From assembly GCA_032718475.1 (NCBI GenBank), contig JAUCBJ010003727.1:1-24255 (forward strand): a stretch of DNA of 24,255 nucleotides, in the 5' to 3' direction. This DNA is from Nemertoderma westbladi. Lineage: Eukaryota > Xenacoelomorpha > Nemertodermatida > Nemertodermatidae. The stretch's first letter is position 1, and each line of letters starts with the position of its first letter. Positions 8,460-19,368 of this stretch are shown one piece after another. The notes under the pieces were generated by a model. The model was not told the DNA's origin. It did no database searches and was given only the letters and a program-made list of their open reading frames with translations. A program made the position numbers and the translations under genes.

Positions 8460-11400
8460 CTAGTATTAGGTGTTTTGTTTTTTAATAAAATTGTAGATGG
8501 GGAGGGAGGTGGGGCTCTACACTATCAGGAGAGGTACATTTTCCACCGGAACATCTCATCAGTAAACTTAAGGAGAACGCAGCTGAAATTAAAGTCAACA
8601 TTCTATTATATTAAAGTCTAACTAAAGAGATAAGTTTTTATACAAACTTTACTTACCTTACTTTACTTACAGTACGCGGTTAGGTGCAACGTGCTGCTCA
8701 AACTATAAAATGATCAAGTTAAGGAAACCAAATGCAAACACACTTATCAATAAAGTACTTGTGGATCTTATTGAGCAAGTGCTGCTTGTGTTTGCGGTAT
8801 TATTGTAAAGTGTTTTGTCTTCACTATCTGCAAACAATAGACGATGATGACTCCACAGTTGTTTAATGTTTGTAAAGGGTCTATTGTACACAGGTGTCAT
8901 GTTGTCATTGTTAAGAAATTAGAAAATAGCTTATCTCGCTAATCTTAGTAAACATAGCTCATTATAATAATATACTCTTTTATGATATATGTGGCCGCAT
9001 GCGCAAAATATTACTATGTCATACCACGTGCCGGTGTGACGATAAAAAGTACTTAAAAAGCTAATAAACTTGTTATATTATAACAAGGATATTATATTTC
9101 AGTATTTTTTCCGGTGCGAGAAAAATACTTACCTTGAATTGCAATTGAATACATTGGGAAAAATACATTGGATATAATATTTTCACAGTGAAGTGTACCT
9201 ACCTCATGACATCGCATAGCCATACTGCCGCAGTAAATTTGGCAAAGGGTCAGTTACCCCCTAGTCGTACCTCAGTGAAGATTGATGAAGTAAAGCCTAA
9301 ATGTGTGAATTGAAAAACACCACGCCTTTTCTCAGTTACTAGACTGAAACTAATATATATATAATAGTTTAGATAGTTCAGACACTTCACCTCAGACAAT
9401 CCTCTTCAGACGACAGACAATTATAGGGTAGCTAAGGATCTCAGGTCAAATACGTTGATGGGCGTCCGGGTAAAATATCATCTGTATAAATAAATGCCCA
9501 ACCTTCATTCACAAATGCAATAACAATCTCACAGTCGCCTTCTTAAATAATATTGTCCATGAGTGAAGTAATTAAGACTGAATCAAAATCATACTGCGTG
9601 GGCCTAGAAACTACCATCATTATACTATGTTGATGAAGATTGCCTTAACGTTTTATAATGCAACGGTCCCAAAAGCCTTTCTAAAATACCTCCCTGAACA
9701 ATAAATTACCCAGTCACCAACCAACAAATGTGACCTTGCTCTATCTGATTTGTAATCTTGTCTTCCAATCAATGTTTTATAAAGGTTACAGCTTCTCCCA
9801 GGAGGGTTCCTCTCTCTCTCTCTCACAAAGATTCGCGAACATACTTGGATGGCCAACATCGACGATCAAGTTAATTTGAGTAATACGACTATGATGTTTA
9901 ATTATTAAAATCTCATCATGGTTCGCGGTTGTATTGCCTTCAATCATTCCCGACGTGTAAATTGCTAGGGCGGTTGTTTGTTAAGCCTGATTGGGATTGC
10001 GTTTCAGCTTTCTCATAACATTGCACTGCTTGAGCGCCCTGAGCTTAGGAATACATATTTATGTTTCACCTCCTCGGATGACATCATTTGATTTCCTGCC
10101 ATCGCTGTTGATACTGGATTCCTTCTAAGTGATTCCTAAATTTAAGGGGATTTCAAACTGACACATTTGCTGATATATAATTTATATACCCACTTATTGT
10201 CCACCAACACAATATGCCTGAACTTATCAACAGAAATAATATAAAGCAGCAGTAACCAGCATCTGTTTAGTTTTTCAACATAAGTATTCAGTCTTAACAG
10301 AGAAGCTGTTTCAATATTTTAGTATATTGAATAATATATTTCGTCAAAAAGAAAACTTGAAACATGAGATATGAGATATGAGATAACTTAGATGGTTTTT
10401 TAGGCGCGTAATGTGTTTCTCTTTATTCCTATAGAAAAAAACTTTATAATATGTTATTCAACTATAATCAACTGTCCAAATCCTGAAACTTAGCTAATCA
10501 AAATTATAAATAAAAACTCATGACAAAATCTCTTCTTATGGACAAGTAAGACAAACATAGGTTAATTATCATTGATATAATTCAATATAGATTTAGGATA
10601 TCGAGTACGTTGATTTCGTACTTTCATGTAAATTTTTGCAAAAGAAGATTCCGTTTTTATCGTCGATGAGGTGCAGTATATAGTATATGGGTGCAGGCTG
10701 GGAATTTTGGCAGAAAATAAATCGTGCTCTTTGGTTGGCAGCAGTTCCGTTTCGTATTCTATATCTTACAAATATATAATAAGTTACTACTAGGTTCAAA
10801 GAGTTGGTCCTATTTTTTAATCTTGTAATGTGCGTTAAACTTGGAGTTATGCTTCTTCTGAATGGTAAATATTTATCTGAGATAGGAAAAATATCAAATA
10901 TTGTCAAACATATTGTATCATCACCTATATTTGGAAATTAATGTAAGTCTAGATAGGCTTAATTACTCTTAAATATGTATAAGTCTGATACACTAGCAGA
11001 TATGCCCAACTTCTACTGAATAAAGTCGAGAGGGCTGCTAAGGAGGTTGTATTGCATATTTATGTTACCAAGACAAAATTCATGACTGTGGGGCGGGCCA
11101 CGCAGTCAGGGTGAGACTTGGCACACAATTATATTTTGTAAATAGGGCAAAATTTAATGTCCGTTTGTCTGTCTGTCTGTCCGTCTGTAATGAAAAATTC
11201 ATTCGTAAACAACTTTTGAAGATTTAAACCATTTTCGCCCAAATTTTGTATGGGCATACTAAGAGAAAGGAGCATACTAGGCGGCGCCCCACGGACGTAT
11301 TAATGTTAATGTAAGCCTGACCACCATCGATAATAATCAACTAAGGAAGGTTGACGACTTCCAGTAGCTTGGATCATGGGAGAGCGTAGCAAAAGGAGAA

Positions 11401-13080
11401 GTTATAAATACTCGTGGGCAAGAAAGTAAATCAACATAGTTAATATAATGATTAATGATCGACTTCTTGAATGTATCTTGTGCTGTCGCCGTGGCGTGTA
11501 GGCATATAATGTTTGCTGCATCGAGCACAGCTAGATAGAAGTTCGAATTATTAACACATTTGCAGCTCTCAAACTCAATAGATAGTCCGTCACCTCCCGC
11601 CAGGCCTGATATACCTATATACAATCACTGGGGAATGCTTTTAATTTCTTAAGCACATATCAGATAAGCAATTGCCCATTGCAACCGCACTATTATCTAT
11701 CAACACTTTGCACAATAGCCTGGTTATGTAGTTATACGTTAATTCTCTAAACTTCTCTATAAGCCCATTTGGGATAGGCCTTTAGCAAAAATGCAAATAT
11801 CAGACTCACGCCTGAAGTGTGTTTGTTTGTTTGTAGTTCAACTGAGTTGCTTACTTTCATTACAATGACTATAAACATAACGGTAAACCCCACCCCGACC
11901 ATAATACACAATAATGACAGTGTGGAGATTTCGTTAGCACCACATTTACTTAACTAACCGTTATAGGCCCTACTACTGTTAATTTGCTAAGTTAATATGT
12001 GCCTATGCGCATGTAAATATTCAAAGTTTCTATTGTATATCGATCGATATTAGGTTGAAGAGGTCGCTAATTACTAATACTAAGTGATAGTTGAATTCAT
12101 TTGCATCATCAGCAATAGTTATTGTCTATTTAACTTTTAATTACAAAAAAATGCGTAATATTTATTTAATGGTTGGTTGAGCTGAGGTTGGGGGCTGGTT
12201 TCAAATCTCAAATTATTTAAATTAAATAATTTGAGTTCAATATTAAAGCAATAACCCACTTATTACCTATTAGTCATTTCACAGGCTGAATTCGTTAAAC
12301 GAAAACAGATGACTTCATGAAATAATTGGATGACAACAGACTCATAAATGATGCTTTAGTAAACCACTAGCATGCACAACCCTGATAGCAATGAAGCAGT
12401 TGCATGGCTTTCAATGGACGCATGCTAAATCCTAAAAGCTATACCTTCATTCCCAAACAATATTAATTGGCCCTACACATGGTGTTTTATAACAGGCAAG
12501 CCAATACTCAATCCTATGCCCAGTATAGGCAGGCAGTCCCTTCATCAGATGTATCATAGGAAAAATGGGCCTAAAGAAGTATTACCAATGAAGATGCAAC
12601 TAGTGAGTGAATTCTGCCATATGGTACAACCACTTTGGACATAAAAATGATTGGTTTCAACGGGCTTGATAAAATCCTGAATACAGTAAGTAATATACAA
12701 TCAATAATTTGCGGACATTTCCGATTCTTCAAAATGGGTCTGTGGCATTGAATATTAAGGTAAAAATTTAAAGGAATCTATCCTTGACCACATCTTGACA
12801 TGAAGTCCATTGATTTCTGTGCCTGGTTATAATAGGGATGGCTCCGAATCATATGCCACATGTTACAGCGGAACAATCAATTCTTGGGACCCATTAGAAT
12901 AAAAATGGTGATTTAATTCATGGTTGGAATTAGCCTGGTTTCTTGAATAATAATTCAATTATTACAATCTTACATAAATGTTAAGGGCCGAATCACATGC
13001 ACAATCCCACAATCGTTTTAATTACTACTATTTAAATATTATGTGAAAAGCACCAGTTACAGAATGATGATTCCTAGGCA
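8460..13080. other. long gene-poor region
   Basis: About 4.6 kb without a supported gene. Short simple repeats: CT run 9810-9824, three copies of ATGAGATA near 10363-10386, GTCT run 11167-11188. A palindrome lies at 12207-12235. The longest frame, 10907-10593 on the minus strand (104 codons), looks like chance. Confidence 0.5.
11083..11290 (+). repeat. possible dispersed-repeat fragment with GTCT microsatellite
   Basis: Contains GTGAGACTTGGCACACAA, a GTCTGTCTGTCTGTCCGTCTG run, then AACAACTTTTGAAGATTTAAACC. From memory, similar text recurs in non-coding ends of invertebrate mobile elements. There is no second copy in the window, so this stays tentative. Confidence 0.3.
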
Positions 13081-13081
13081 T

Positions 13082-13097
13082 TAGTATACCTAAATGA
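13082..13097 (+). repeat. 5' target-site duplication of LINE copy 1
   Basis: TAGTATACCTAAATGA (16 bases) is repeated exactly at 16468-16483, directly after the 3' tail of the element. Confidence 0.9.
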
Positions 13098-13625
13098 AAC
13101 CACCATGGAATTGGTGGAATTGGTCTATTGATGAATCCAACTGCACATGCAGCATTGGACAAAATAGACCAAATCTCTAACCGCATCATCCGTTGCCACT
13201 TCTCATGTTCTGGAAGACTGACTAAGAAGTTTCCTAAGGTGGTTCTGATTGTGTGCTACTCTCCAACTAGTGTTGCCCCTGTAGAGGAGGTGGAAAATTT
13301 CTACCAGAATCTACAAGCAGCCACTGATGGAGTGGATCAGCATGCATTCTTAACATTCCTGGGAGACTTTAATGCAAGTCTGCATCACTCACCTACATTG
13401 CCCTGGGTCTATATCAATAGTGTTAACCGAAATTCTGTCCATCTTCAGGATTTTATCTCTGGAAATGGATTGTTTTCGGCTGGAACCCAGTTCAAGAAGC
13501 GAACTGGAAAGCTATGGACTCATAGTGGACGCAGTGGTCACAAGTCCCAGATAGACCATATCCTGTTTCGTAGGAAATACAGGAGCTCTATACAAGACTG
13601 TAATGCTTTACACTACGACCCTTCT
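13098..13625 (+). pseudogene. endonuclease part of LINE copy 1
   Basis: Open in one frame from the truncation point through GIGLLMNPTAHAAL, CYSPTS, GDFNA and SQIDHIL to about 13620. It then shifts frame just before the SDHR motif (AGT GAT CAC CGC at 13628). The N-terminal catalytic part of the endonuclease is missing because of 5' truncation. It is not a host gene. Confidence 0.88.
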
Positions 13626-14635
13626 CCAGTGATCACCGCCTTATTGTGGCCAAGGTAAGACTTAGTCTGCGTGCTAGCAGAACAACGAAATCTGCCTTGC
13701 CGCGGAATGACTGGTCCTCTCTGTTGCAACAGCCAAGTGTGAGATCCAGCTTCACACTACAGCTGAGCAACAGGTATGAGGCTCTTGCCTCTGAGGCGGC
13801 AGATCATTGTGAGGGCTATACTGCCTTTACAGAAGCAGTTAAGTTAGCAGCTGCAGAAACAGTTCCTGTATACCGTCGAAACAGGAAAAGGGCCCCCTGG
13901 ACTGACAACAAAATTCAGAAGTGCCGAAATGACCTATATAAGGCGCAGAAAGAGGCCCACTTTGAAAAGCTCCTCAATAATGACAGAGTATTGCCTGATA
14001 ACTTTATAGAAGTAAAAGTGTCTGAGTCTGTACTCCCAGATATTCCCATTGGTGATATCTCCTTCGCAGAAGTGAAGGCTGCTGCAAAGAGAATTAAGAC
14101 CAATCGTGCCAGTGGAGTAGATGGTGTTCCCGCTGACGTCTTTAAAATACCTGAGTGTTTAAAGCTCATCTATCCCATCATAGTAGACATGTACCGAAAA
14201 ACAAGAGTCCCACAAGAAATGAAAACAAATAAGTTGGTGCCAGTTCCCAAGAAGGGCAACCTAACACTCTATGGTTCTTTTCGGGGAATCTCATTGATCT
14301 CGATTGCTGCAAAGCTATACAATATAATTCTATTAAATCGCATCAGGGATCCCATTGAGAGACTGCTCCGTGGAAATCAGAATGGGTTCCGTAAGGGTCG
14401 TGGGACCATGGAGCCCATTTTGGCAATTAGAAGGATAATTGAAGAGTTATCAAAAAAGAAAGACAGGCATCTGGCTGATGTCTTTGTTGACTTCTTCAAG
14501 GCCTTTGATTCAGTCTCTCGCTCGCGTATGTTCAGCATACTTTCATTATATGGAATTGCTGATGAAATTATTGCAGCAATCAGATCAGTATACGATGGTT
14601 CGACAACATTTGTGTCTACTGTTGACGGTGACACA
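13626..14635 (+). pseudogene. reverse transcriptase part 1 of LINE copy 1
   Basis: An open frame runs from SDHR through the RT fingers and palm motif A (VFVDFFKAFDS near 14480-14515) to STVDGDT, where the insertion at 14637 closes the frame. Across the insertion the frame continues exactly with EPFEVLWGVLQGDTLAP. Confidence 0.9.
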
Positions 14636-14636
14636 G

Positions 14637-15466
14637 TGTAAGTGTCAAATCTGTTGCCTTCGTAATTGTTAATTAATTGTGGACCTAATTATTTTTGTGA
14701 CACGCAAATAGCGGATAGTACTGACATCCAGACTGGACCGGTGTCAAAAGAGGGGAACTTCTGATTGTAGATTTAGGACTAAGACCGGTTTGCCGGCACT
14801 AGAAGGAAAATTTAGGGTAATACTGACTGTCAGACTTCGAAATGTTGTAGATTGTTGTATATCGAATTCTAAATTATAATGATTAGAAAAAACTGTTAAT
14901 TATTATTAACCGTGTTTGATGCCGATATAGATATATGACAGAACCCACCTTTTGCCACAGTTTGGTGAGTGAAAACCCTTCAATATTATTGATGTTGTTA
15001 TTGATATATTATGATACATTTATTAAGACCGGTACTATAGAAGGTTGGCTCTATAACGTTTGACATGTGTTTATTTGATACAGTTCTCATACGGTATTTA
15101 ATTTATTCACATTGCTGTACTGATTGTAGTAAGGAAGTACCGGTATGATTATATTTTTGATTGTCATTATTTTTTAGATAACCGCACTTCGAACTCCGCA
15201 CTTCGCATTCCACACTTCGCATTTTGTACACCCTAACGCAATGAAATATGAAAGGATACCGGTATATGACAATGCTTATGATATAATTATATGATAATGA
15301 AGTGAAATAAATAGACGGCCAGAGATAATTTGATAATAGATAATGTGCGCGTTTATTCGTACTGTGGTAACCTATTTCTATGAATTTCACCCTAATTAAT
15401 AGATCTACTAGAATTGACATTCGACCTAACAGTAAATAGATAGACCTCTGAAGCCTGACCCCTTCA
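14637..15466 (+). mobile_element. probable solo LTR inserted in LINE copy 1
   Basis: Starts TGTAAG and ends CTTCA, so it has TG...CA ends. It is flanked by the 5-bp direct repeat CACAG (14632-14636, 15467-15471). Removing the insert plus one CACAG restores the RT reading frame. No coding frame or terminal inverted repeat is seen inside. AATAAA at 15306-15311 would fit a polyadenylation signal in this orientation. Size (830 bp), end dinucleotides and 5-bp duplication fit a solo LTR left by recombination. No full-length partner is in the window to confirm the family. Confidence 0.65.
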
Positions 15467-15470
15467 CACA

Positions 15471-16467
15471 GAACCATTTGAAGTGTTATGGGGCGTCCTC
15501 CAGGGAGACACACTTGCACCATTCTTGTTCATAATTGTTGTTGACTATGTTCTACGCATGTCCTTAGATCATCATAATGATGATGGGGTGATGATAACTC
15601 CACCTACTGGCTCCAGAAGTCGAGGAAATCCTGCCAAGTACCTAACTGATCTAGACTTCGCTTAGGAGTACTCTCAGAATCACTAGAGGGAGCCCAACGG
15701 CTCCTCAGCTCATTAGAACATGCTGCTTCTAGTGTTGGTCTTTTTATTAACTCCAGAAAGACCAAAATTTTGATAGTTAACTTTGAAAGTCCTCAGCAAG
15801 TCTCTGATCGGATGAGCATAAGCTCAAAAGATGGTATGCTTGAGCATGTGGATGACTTCTGTTACCTGGGATCATGGATCCGGAAGTCAGGTGAGGACCT
15901 TCGAATACGTAAGGGAAAGGCATGGGCAGCCTTAAATAGGCTTTCCAGGCAGGATTTGGAAGTCACCGAGAATTAATCGGAAACTTAAGGTCCGATTATT
16001 TAGAGCAGCAGTAGTTCCAGTACTCCTCTATGGGAGTCCATGCTGGGTTCTAACTGCTGAGGACACCAAATCTCTGGATGGCACATTTACAAGAATGCTA
16101 CGCCGGGTTCATTGTGTCAAGTACAATGCACACATCTCCAACCAGACACTATATAACATTGGAGGTGTCTCATTGGGTCCCCCCAAGCTTGACACTAGAA
16201 CAAAATCACCTCCGCTTTGCAGGACATTGCTTTCGCCGTGAGGACCAGCCAGTGCATAATCTTGTACTTTGGCAGCCTCATGGAGTGAATAGGCTTGGTG
16301 GACAGCCAATGACTTTCTTGAGACGCATCTTAAAGGACACTGGCATTGAAGATGCGGATGATCTAGCAAATGTCATGGGTGATAGGGAGTTGTGGCAGTG
16401 CAATTTTGTCGATAAGCCGGCACAGCATTCTTAAAAATGCAGCTGCAATGCAACATGCCGATCCTAG
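15471..16467 (+). pseudogene. reverse transcriptase part 2, C-terminal domain and 3' tail of LINE copy 1
   Basis: Begins EPFEVLWGVLQGDTLAPF (palm motif B). At 15660-15665 TTCGCT is followed directly by TAGGAGTA where FADDLGVL is expected. The rest lies in three frames: about 15662-15950, 15951-16205 and 16205-16434 (ends NVMGDRELWQ...QHS-stop). The tail 16400-16467 (GATAAGCCGGCACAGCATTC...TGCCGATCCTAG) is shared with the other copies. Confidence 0.88.
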
Positions 16468-16483
16468 TAGTATACCTAAATGA
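16468..16483 (+). repeat. 3' target-site duplication of LINE copy 1
   Basis: Exact second copy of TAGTATACCTAAATGA from 13082-13097. Confidence 0.9.
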
Positions 16484-16589
16484 GTGACTCAAAATAAAGA
16501 CCTGAGTATCAGACCATATAGGAACATAATGATTGGTATATTAATCATATATCATTAAAAAAGATAAAAAGTTTTTTCTGTATTGGATG

Positions 16590-17672
16590 TGCAATTAATA
16601 AAGTAATTCATCCCATCCCCCTAGATGTTCTATGCTAAGATCATCGCACCACAAGAAATTAGGATTATCAAGCTAGTTACTATCCATAAGAATGGATAAT
16701 GGCTAAGGCTATAATGGGCATATCGTGGAACCATCCTGATTTCGATTGCGCCTCACCTAAGCAATTTAACATAATAATGATGTACCGTATAAGGGATCCT
16801 GTTGAAAGGCTCCTGCGTGTAAAAGAAAAGGGGTTTCGCAAAGGTAGAAAGTGGTACAATGAGGCACATCTAGACACTACAGCGGATCATTGAAGAATTG
16901 TCTCTGAGGAAAGACAGGCATCTCGCGGACTTCAAGATTTGAGTCCAATATTTGTGGACTTCTTCAAGGTCTTCGACTACGACAACACACAATACTTAAA
17001 TCCCTGCCATACATGTTTAAGATCCTTGACGCTTAAGGAATGACCGATGAGATAATAGATACAATCAAAGCAATGTATGATGGTTCCACAACATGCTGTC
17101 TTTACAACAGATGGAGATCGGAGATGCAGATCCATTTTTATGTGTCATGGGGTATCTTTCAAGATGACAAGGTGGCTCTTTCCCTCTACAATATTATTGT
17201 GGTCGACTGACTATGCCTTGCGAGTGACTTGGGAGATAATGCAATCAAATCTACTCTGAAGGTAAACTTATTCAGAGCAGAATAAGAACCTGTACTGCTA
17301 TATAGCAGCCCCTGTTTGGGTTCTTATTGAAGAAGCCACCAGATCAATTGACGGTATATATACCAGGGTTATACGCAGGGTTTCATGGCATAAGATCAAT
17401 GGTCACTTAACAAATGGTACAGTGTTAGTGTACAATCTCGACAACCTTATTTGATGTTGTTTTATTGCAACCGGCTGGTTAGATGAAGGGTGGTGTAGTT
17501 TATCAGCCATTGATATCGACATTACAGAACAGGGTGCTAACAGACACTGGTCTTGATATGATGTTACAAATGAATTGCTTATTTACAAGGATGATCGTTA
17601 ACTGTGGAGGTTTGGATTTGCGGCGGCGTCTGGCATTGCATCCTAGTGGGGGATGACCGATATATGTATGTA
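16590..17672 (+). pseudogene. degraded non-LTR retrotransposon, copy 2 (older relative)
   Basis: Aligns with copy 1 from its VPQEMKTNKL region onward: RIRDPVERLLR and GFRKGRK at about 16790-16850, RHLADF...VDFFKVFD near 16917-16980, TDEIIDTIKAMYDGSTT near 17042-17090, VDYALRV at 17200-17230, then FRAE...GIYTRVIRRVSWHKINGH near 17262-17405, a C-terminal trace (TDTGLD) near 17540, and a poor match to the tail. Many frameshifts and stops are present. About 390 bases spanning palm motif C are missing relative to copy 1. The divergence is greater than that of copy 3, so it is an older insertion or another subfamily. Confidence 0.8.
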
Positions 17673-17680
17673 AAGGTGGT

Positions 17681-18684
17681 AAACGGTTATCAATCAATAA
17701 CTAATGATTAAACCGGGAAAAAAACTAATTATAAATCTTACAACGAGTGCAGTATGGTGCCACTAAATTATTTAGATTGATTTTACATGACGCCATAAAA
17801 AATCAAAAATTTTTCTTGGCAAAACTCCTTATCTTAAACGAAATTAATTATTCACAATTTAATTCACTTCTTGCATGATAAATATGAAAACTTATAAACT
17901 TTATAATTTTACAAGTAGATTTGGGATTGCTGTATATTTTACAACGAACATAAACTACTTGCACCATTTAAAAAAAACTTAAAAGAAAAACCATTTTCTG
18001 AACCAAAAAAGGTCCACAAATAGTTGTTTTTCAACAATAAACTATTATGGCAAGGGAAAAAGACGCTTATTTTCCCGCCGACCCCGATATGTATCGCAGC
18101 ATTGTATAACTTTTACCCCGAAAAAAGTAGTCCATATGTATTTATATATGTGCTTATTACTCCCAAAAGGACAAAAATTGTAATAATAGATCTTTATGCC
18201 TCTCTAACGAGCGGATAGAAAGGCAATTGTAAGTATAAAAGTATAAAATGTTCTCCAACTCTGTGACATAAAATGTCATAGAGTTGGATCCAGAAAACTC
18301 CTTTGTTTCTTGTGTATCAAGATCAACCCACCAATACGGTAGAATCACAAACGTTGTGATAAACAGTGTAGCAAAAGTGTAGTCTATCTTCCATGAAGGC
18401 CTATAATACTCAATTCCTTAGGTGGGTTCCTCAATATCGTGCTATGGCAACCATCTGAAATGGACAAATATGTTGGCTGGCCAGCTCTTTCCGGCCAGAA
18501 GTTTCCTTTGACTGGTTCTCAAGGACTTTAGAAGATCGTCAAACTTAGAAAAGTCTGGGGCGGCTTCGTTTTTTGGTCTGCCGGTATTGCACTATCATGC
18601 CACCGATCATGTCACTTGTCATATTGCGTTGCTCAGTATATGTGAACGTATATCCAATACAGTTAATTGGTTTAAACCCCCAGC
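17681..18684. other. AT-rich stretch without a gene
   Basis: Contains only a short perfect-stem hairpin at 18254-18288. No protein family or repeat is recognised. Confidence 0.5.
18254..18288 (+). other. hairpin, 16-base arms, 3-base loop
   Basis: Left arm TCCAACTCTGTGACAT (18254-18269) pairs with 18273-18288. The only non-Watson-Crick pair is a G-T (G-U in RNA), and the loop is AAA. It is too short for a typical animal microRNA precursor and has no adjoining T run. It could be chance or a relic of a small element. Confidence 0.6.
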
Positions 18685-18692
18685 TAATTTAT

Positions 18693-19122
18693 ATACTACA
18701 ACTACGATCTGCATGCTGCATTATATTTAATGCATTAAGATGCGTCTCAAGAAAATCATGGGCTGTCCACCATGCTTATTCGCTCCATGAGGGCGCCAAA
18801 GCACAAGATGATGCACCGGTTGGCCCTCTCGGCAAAAGCAATGTCCTGCAAAGCGGAGGTGGAGCATTCTTGCGAAAGTGCCATCCAGGGATTTGGTATC
18901 CTCTGCAGTTAGAGCCCAGCATGGACTTCAATATGAGAGTTCTGGTACTACTGCTGCCATAAATAATCGAACCTTAAGGTTCCGTTTTATGCTATGGGAC
19001 TTCCAATTCCTGGACAGACTATTTAACGCTGCCCATGCCTTCCCCTTACGTATCCGAAGGTGTTCACCTGACTTTCTGATCCATGATCCCAAGTAGCAGA
19101 AGTCACCCACGTGCTCAAGGGA
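18693..19122 (-). pseudogene. non-LTR retrotransposon, copy 3, doubly deleted
   Basis: Reading on the minus strand: FCYLGSWIRKSGEHLRIRKG, LSRNWKS, KVRLFMAAVVPE, then a jump to HLRFAGHCF...FLRRIL, then a second jump into the 3' tail (ATGCAGCATGCAGATCGTAG). Compared with copy 1, about 110 bases are missing after ARML and about 100 bases after FLRRIL. Flanked by TAATTTAT at 18685-18692 and 19123-19130 (8-bp duplication). It is 5'-truncated just before the GDFCYLG segment. It keeps the unshifted LSRNWKS frame that copy 1 has broken. Confidence 0.85.
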
Positions 19123-19159
19123 TAATTTATTTAGGTTCGAATTAAAGGGGTGGTTGACT

Positions 19160-19354
19160 TGTTGAGTGAGTAGTATTCACGCATGACAATCAATTTATTC
19201 AATCCTTTGTGAATAACCAACTGGGCAAACCTAATAAGTGCCTTTATAAATCAGTACTATATGTCCTACCATCAGCCATGTGACCTGGGTCACATTGATC
19301 AACTCTTGGGTGAGGGTTGGGTGTCCAACAAATAAATACCTAGAAAACAACACA
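19160..19354 (+). mobile_element. possible short LTR with adjoining primer-binding site
   Basis: Starts TGTTG and ends CAACA (19352) or CAACACA (19354), so the ends are short inverted repeats. It contains TTTATAAA (19243-19250) and AATAAA (19331-19336) in U3-R-U5 order. Directly after comes TTGGTGGCCCCAAG (19355-19368), whose TGG start would fit a tRNA primer-binding site. No gag or pol frame follows and no second LTR is seen, so this would be a fragment. The tRNA that would match is not identified. Confidence 0.35.
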
Positions 19355-19368
19355 TTGGTGGCCCCAAG

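Larger units (their letters stand above)
13098..16467 (+). pseudogene. 5'-truncated, inactive non-LTR retrotransposon (endonuclease-reverse transcriptase), copy 1
   Basis: Order of parts: APE-type endonuclease C-half (GDFNA at about 13360, SQIDHIL at about 13547, SDHR at 13628), linker, reverse transcriptase (FRGISLISIAAK, NQNGFRKGRGT, VDFFKAFD, then GVLQGDTLAPF), thumb and C-terminal domain (FCYLGSWIRKSG, LLYGSPCW), and a 3' tail. A perfect 16-bp duplication flanks it. Defects: one-base loss near 13620, apparent in-frame loss of linker near 13957 (AQKEA joined to HFEKLL), an 830-bp insertion at 14637-15466, a 7-base loss at 15662 removing the catalytic DD, a one-base gain near 15951, and another frameshift near 16205. 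Its GC is visibly higher than the surroundings. The clade is not certain; the family is of the type often labelled craniofacial development protein 2-like. Confidence 0.93.

Noticed and set aside
10593-10907. 104-codon minus-strand frame
   Set aside because: No domain, biased composition or splice context; length is compatible with chance over several kilobases of non-coding DNA.
14636-15471. The 14637-15466 insert as a spliced intron (GTAAGT at 14638, CACAG at 15471)
   Set aside because: Splicing at those sites gives an immediate in-frame stop, whereas removal of the insert plus one CACAG duplication restores the frame exactly.
13128-16434. Host protein-coding gene in the endonuclease/reverse transcriptase region
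   Set aside because: Flanking 16-bp duplication, several frameshifts and the family motifs show an inactive retrotransposon.
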